A stretch of DNA of 64,000 nucleotides, taken from positions 17,303,016 through 17,367,015 of the forward strand of contig CM065693.1 of NCBI GenBank assembly GCA_017654935.2, written 5' to 3'. This document shows, in pieces, positions 59,156 through 64,000 of the stretch. Both the position numbers and the translations under genes were made by a program. Under the pieces are notes generated by a model. The model saw only the letters and a program-made list of their open reading frames with translations. It was not told where the DNA came from and searched no databases. The number at the start of each line of letters is the position of its first letter. Positions within the stretch are counted from its first letter, which is position 1. This DNA comes from Phymorhynchus buccinoides. Its lineage: Eukaryota > Mollusca > Gastropoda > Neogastropoda > Raphitomidae.

Positions 59156-61700
59156 AAGAAACTTCCTTTAATATCAAAATATAGTGTGCTGTATTTTCCC
59201 AGAACCTTGTCAGTTATTAGTTAAATTTCCAATATTCTCAAAACAGACTAAGTGACCAGCTTGCATAATGAAATTCCAGACATTCCTTGTCATTGTTCTC
59301 CTCGTTTTCACCTCGATGTCACCGTTTTGACATCAGTTGCATTACCATGAACCAATCGTTTATCCATTCGTTCCCACAGACTGAGCCTTCTCAACAACCC
59401 CCTGACCTGCACGTGCGGCAACCTGAACATGGTTCAGTGGTTGTGGCACACGCGCGTGACGCTGGATGGAGAAGGGAAGGGAGGCAACTTCTCCTGCACC
59501 CTGGACACAGGGGAGATGACTGACACACACCGAGTCATGGCGGACATGTTGTCACACTGGAGAAGGTGTGTGGGGACGAAGGTCTTCAGTGCGGCTGTTG
59601 GCCTGTCACTGACACAGGTAAGAAAATTGTTTAAAATGTTGAGTTAAATTAAGACCAGACTTTTTCCAGGTTTACAGAGATAATTTATAGTTTATTGATT
59701 TCAATCTTCTGAACTTTTGCTCAATATTAATTTTGTTCCAGCAGGGTGGGAAACACACTGAACTGATCATCATGAAAATTGGCTGAGCTACCTGCAACAA
59801 CATTGCGATGGTGTACATTGTTTCGTTTACTGACGTGGCAAATGTTGCACGTACGCTCGATTTCGATGATGATGCATAGGGTAAGACGGGGTAAAAAGTC
59901 CATGGGCGGGTAAGAAGCCCATGCCAATTATCTCATGACAAGAATCAAATTTCAGTCAACTTTTGCCCATGAGATGAGTGTTAATGCTTAGCATTCGTCT
60001 CATGGGCAAATGTGACTGAAATTTGCGTTATTTCATAAGATAATTGGCATGGGCTTCTTACACGCCCATGTGCTTTTTACCCCGTCTTCCCCTATATACA
60101 TATATTGTCTAAAAATAGAATAGATAACACGAGTTCTGCAAGTAGGCTTACATGACTTGCCATCCTGCTCTTATCTTGCAGCTCCTCCTGTTGGTGCTGA
60201 CCTACCTGATCTTCAGCCAGTGGACCAGGCTGCGCTACGCCTGGCAGGCCCTGAGACGTCACCACGTGCCGAACAGACTGAGGGACTTCACCAAGGACGC
60301 CAACCTGGTCTACGCCAACACGGACCATGACGTCATCTGGGCCTGCGAGACGTTGCCGGGCCTGTTACGTCATCACCGGCCTGATCTGAGGCTGCTACTG
60401 AGTGACATGGAACCGTTGCCTTCTATGGACATGGTCCAGAACATCCTCCACAACATCGACGTCAGCTGGAAGGTCAGGGGCAGGATTGACAGAATGAATA
60501 AATGGAAGGTTATTGAGCATTAACGAATGAATCTTTTTAAGCTCTTATAAATAATTATGATATTTGAGCACAAAACAAAGCAAGGTTGACAAGCTGATGT
60601 ATGGAAAACAAAGCAATGGAAAAGGAACGGTCCCTGGTAGGGGCGAAGGGAGGGGCATGATGGAGGGACATCATAGGAGTCAGATTGAATGGCTTGGACA
60701 TAGGGTAGATATAGAGGTGCTGCTAAGGTACAGTCCCAGTCCACTTGTTTGTGTCGTTTCCGGTTATGCCTGCTTCTCTTGTGATCAAGTCCTAACTTTC
60801 AGACAAGATTGTGAAAAGTGTGGGGCCTGTTGATATCAGTTGGAGCTTCAATAATGGCGTCATATTAGTCTACTTTCATGACGTCATTTCTTAAACCCTG
60901 TCATTCCGTAGATTTTCTTCCAGAGCAGTGGAAATAACATGAGTCGCAGAGACCATCATAGGAAATAGGAGGAGAAGTGGTAAAGTGTGGAAGGTGGATG
61001 GGACCAAGTAACCTTTACTGATGAAACCAAAATAAAAGTTGACAAAATTCTGCATGTGTGTGTTCAGGATAAGAGCCGATAAAGAAGTATTACTGGCACA
61101 CATCATTCCCTATTTCAAACCAAGTGGTAACTTTGGGGCTGTGGTAAGCTGTTTTCTAGCCTATTAATAGATCCGATTGTGTTTGTCGATTAAAATATGA
61201 ACAATGGGCTGTATATCTGCATGCCAGATGGAAACCTGAATCTTTCTGTATATCCCCACAGGCTTGGTCAAGATTCAATAATAAAAAACAACACTAGCCC
61301 ATTTTATGAAGCGTTTGCAGTCACGAGATTGAAGGGAACGAAAACAATCACATCATCCATGTGACTGACATAGAGTCCAGATCTAAATTTTGATCAAAAA
61401 CGGCTGACTTCTGTTGAAAACAAATCAGTGAGCGGGCTGTGTTTAAATAATCGAAATTTAGGGCTGTGTCTGCTTTTTACAGGGTGTACAAGCTGACGTC
61501 TTATGACGTCATCGTCGCCACCTAAAACCATTCTAGAAGATCCTGAGTATAGACAGTGAAATATCACCACCGGCCGAATGCTAAAGCAATCAGACTTCCT
61601 GTGATTTTTTTAAAAGTACACCTCATGATGTTGTGCAGTCATGCAGTCCACTAACGACACAAACAGTGGACCAAGACTACCTCCTCCTTTCTGAGAGAGA

Positions 61701-61736
<36 letters not shown>

Positions 61737-62121
61737 AGGAGAGAGAGAGAGAGAGAGAGAGACCAGAGACAGACCTCAACAGACACACAGGCAACGCAGA
61801 CAGATATGGGCTGGGGGAGAAAGCAGGGAAACAAGATAGTATAACTCTTCTCTTCTTCAAAAGAAAATAATATTATTTCCATGCTTTCTTTCTTTCCTCC
61901 CTCCACAGACGGTTTGCTGGTGACTGGGGACTTTTCCCAGGACGACTGGGCGTGCGGGTTTGCCGTGCAGCACGCCACTCGCTGCATCTCTGACCTCACC
62001 CCGGAGCGGGTCATCGTGGTGTTCCTGGAGAAGGTGGCTCTGCTGCGGCGACATGCTTCCTGCACAGCTGCTGCCGCTGGTGCCCGCCCACCACGTGTTC
62101 CACGTGACCCGTACCCCCCAG
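56795..62121 (+). CDS. TLR gene E, four exons, 3' end in gap
   Basis: join(56795..58821, 59380..59617, 60182..60472, 61909..62121 and on into the gap). Exons 1-3 are intact (852 codons): signal peptide MERPKLLYLALISFLL, LRRs, LRRCT (NPLTCTCGNLNMVQW), membrane helix LLLLVLTYLIF and TIR first half with the BB-loop Pro present (SDMEPLPSMD). Exon 4 lacks one base at its start (ACGGTTTGC against ACGGTGTTGC in D), so the frame fails at once; further indels occur near 62050 next to the gap. This may be sequence error rather than real loss. Sister to gene B, in opposite orientation. Confidence 0.9.
59106..59154. repeat. (AAC)n microsatellite in gene E intron 1
   Basis: About 16 AAC units; counterpart of (TTG)n at 17749-17785. 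Confidence 0.92.
59380..59617 (+). CDS. TLR gene E exon 2: LRR C-terminal cap
   Basis: 238 nt; TTCCCACAG acceptor, GTAAG donor. LRRCT cysteines as in B and D. Confidence 0.93.
59876..60095. mobile_element. Palindromic foldback MITE, copy 2 (gene E intron 2)
   Basis: Counterpart of 16811-17030, in the same intron position. 220 bp, bordered by ATAGG/CCTAT. Confidence 0.85.
60182..60472 (+). CDS. TLR gene E exon 3
   Basis: 291 nt, phase 0/0, TCTTGCAG acceptor and GTCAGG donor. A second TGGAAG/GTTATT, the donor used in gene B, lies 36 bp downstream (60503-60512), so an alternative donor exists here, in frame: it would add 12 codons (VRGRIDRMNKWK). Confidence 0.9.
60473..61908 (+). other. Gene E intron 3 (LINE-free counterpart of gene B intron 3)
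   Basis: 1436 bp. Contains an interrupted (GA)n at 61694-61763, which is the empty target of the gene B LINE. Ends with a polypyrimidine tract and CCACAG. Confidence 0.88.
61909..62121 (+). pseudogene. TLR gene E exon 4, partial and frameshifted
   Basis: TIR second half (VTGDFSQDDWACGFAVQHATRCISDL) readable in a frame one base off from exon 3. Additional single-base indels around 62046-62075 relative to gene D, then the gap. Judged as either a real defect or poor consensus at a contig end. Confidence 0.7.
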
Positions 62122-62621
62122 NNNNNNNNNNNNNNNNNNNNNNNNNNNNNNNNNNNNNNNNNNNNNNNNNNNNNNNNNNNNNNNNNNNNNNNNNNNNNNN
62201 NNNNNNNNNNNNNNNNNNNNNNNNNNNNNNNNNNNNNNNNNNNNNNNNNNNNNNNNNNNNNNNNNNNNNNNNNNNNNNNNNNNNNNNNNNNNNNNNNNNN
62301 NNNNNNNNNNNNNNNNNNNNNNNNNNNNNNNNNNNNNNNNNNNNNNNNNNNNNNNNNNNNNNNNNNNNNNNNNNNNNNNNNNNNNNNNNNNNNNNNNNNN
62401 NNNNNNNNNNNNNNNNNNNNNNNNNNNNNNNNNNNNNNNNNNNNNNNNNNNNNNNNNNNNNNNNNNNNNNNNNNNNNNNNNNNNNNNNNNNNNNNNNNNN
62501 NNNNNNNNNNNNNNNNNNNNNNNNNNNNNNNNNNNNNNNNNNNNNNNNNNNNNNNNNNNNNNNNNNNNNNNNNNNNNNNNNNNNNNNNNNNNNNNNNNNN
62601 NNNNNNNNNNNNNNNNNNNNN
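62122..62621. other. Assembly gap, exactly 500 N
   Basis: Placeholder gap removing the end of gene E exon 4 and its 3' UTR. Confidence 0.99.
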
Positions 62622-64000
62622 GCTTTTTTTTAGGCTGAAACAAAGTAGGGAGAAAAACATAATAATAATAATAATAAACGAATATTTACATTAGTGCTTT
62701 TTATTGAGCACAAAGGGGGGGGCCCAAACTTTACAATCAGCATTGAACGCGCCCACAATACAGCACAAACAGACAACACACGTAAAACAGACACACAGGC
62801 CACCGCACGTGCGTAGTGAACGCGTTCTTGCACACAGACATTTAATTCAAAACACACATAAAAACACTTTATCACTGAAAACGCACACAAACTACTCAAA
62901 GCTACACTTGTACAAACACGCGCACAGCATGCACACACACACACACACACACACACAATAACACTGCACCGGCACTCACATAACAAGACACGCAAGGTAT
63001 TCACACTCACAGACACATGCTCGCACCACCACTCTCCCACCCACCTCTAGACCGAACACAATCTCTCCTGCGCACGCATACACTCATTCACATGCAATTA
63101 GATATACCAACAGAACACACACAACACGCTCACACTCACACACACATGCTTGGAAGCACAGCCGTGGGCGCACACACACTCACATTCGCGCACACGCTCA
63201 CACAATTACATACATACACATACACACATACAAATTACATACATACAAACATACGGAAATACATCGCACAATCACACACACACATGTATTCTTTTGTACA
63301 CAAGTCTATTAGTATTATTTTATACACATAAAGTAATAAACAAAAAAGATGACAGAAATAAAACAAAATAGGGCTCCTGACAATGTTCAGACTATGCATA
63401 TTTATGTACAAGATGTCTCAAATTATTTGCCTAAAATCTCAAATCGTGCATGAAATTAACCCTTTAAAATCCTAAGTAGAGTTTGAGATGATGCATTAAA
63501 ATGATTATTCTTGCATTGTCATTAGTTTTCAGCCTGATGATGTTGTACATATTTCAAACTGCAAGAATTATAAGCTACTTCTAATAAGTTCTACAAGTAT
63601 AAGCTGGAGTCATAAGCCTAGATCTCAAGTTCTACAATATTATGCAAAAAGCCATACTCATTGAAATGTTATTGCTCATGTGTGCAGTATTTGACTCACC
63701 TAAGATATAGTTAAATGGAAGAATTTGTTGTCAGTCTCTGGCATACTTTGTTAAAACAAAAAATGTCATTGTGCTACTAATGACTTTGGGCCACAATTTT
63801 TCAGGAATTATTATTTCATCCCTTTACAGCATCAAAGTGCTTACTTTCTCTAAACTTGGTTATGTACAGAGTATATTGCATCAAGCTGTTTTGTACATAC
63901 AGTATAGTTTACACCATAAGCTGCCCCAAATCATAAATCATTTTAGCATTTTTATTTGTGTCCATTACTGTCCCATTTCTGGCACTCTATTTCAGAGAAT
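62622..64000. other. CA-rich then AT-rich non-coding end region
   Basis: 62760-63330 is cryptically simple, rich in ACAC, CGCAC and CATA words, with pure (CA)n at 62930-62957. 63330-64000 is AT-rich without protein-like frames. No gene seen. Confidence 0.7.

Overview
The window is animal nuclear DNA, most probably from a mollusc and perhaps a gastropod. This is inferred from intron-bearing Toll-like receptor (TLR) genes, a CR1-type non-LTR retrotransposon, foldback and SINE-like elements, and very many (GA)n, (CT)n, (CA)n and (GT)n microsatellites. I see no bacterial operons, CRISPR array, rRNA gene or intact tRNA gene. Three runs of exactly 500 N (6552-7051, 35685-36184, 62122-62621) are fixed-size scaffold gaps. 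Small indels next to them may be assembly errors.

The theme is a cluster of five related TLR copies. Copy A (about 4557-5062, minus) is a short internally deleted pseudogene inside an inverted repeat. Gene B (minus; exons 1-3 at 16434-20096, exon 4 fragment at 7052-7199) has a giant third intron. Copy C (plus, about 33280-35290) is a decayed exon 1 with a lost splice donor. Gene D (minus, 39414-46572) is complete: four exons and a predicted 943 aa receptor. Gene E (plus, 56795-62121) is intact through exon 3 and runs into a gap in exon 4. Each full gene has the same plan: a 2027-nt exon with signal peptide and leucine-rich repeats, a 238-nt LRR C-cap exon, a 291-nt exon with the membrane segment and first half of the TIR domain, and a last exon with the rest of TIR. 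The cluster has grown by local duplication. 1-4195 matches 25153-29432 directly; 29590-31870 matches 47900-50865; the B locus (14860-21190) is an inverted copy of the E locus (53700-61690); the flank of A recurs at 31880-33240 and 52432-53467.

Gene B intron 3 holds a nearly full-length CR1-like LINE (about 7356-14760) with an SGNH-esterase ORF1 and an APE endonuclease/reverse transcriptase ORF2. Alignment with gene E intron 3 shows it landed inside a (CT)n microsatellite. Short pieces of the same 3' end lie inside other (GA)n tracts, so the family may target this microsatellite. Its ORF1 is interrupted at UCC-UGA, the +1 frameshift site known from antizyme genes, and the reading continues in the +1 frame.

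The paralogous flanks also give empty-site evidence for several insertions near gene E: a 149-bp palindromic element with a 3-bp TGG duplication, a roughly 140-bp SINE-like insert whose head matches the 5' end of U2 snRNA, and a 945-bp element with 17-bp inverted ends. The rest is non-coding: long simple repeats (notably 1.1 kb of alternating CA/CG at 21769-22911), a 72-bp satellite array at 49413-49988, and AT-rich DNA with no recognisable gene (22912-25152, 51530-52430, 63330-64000).
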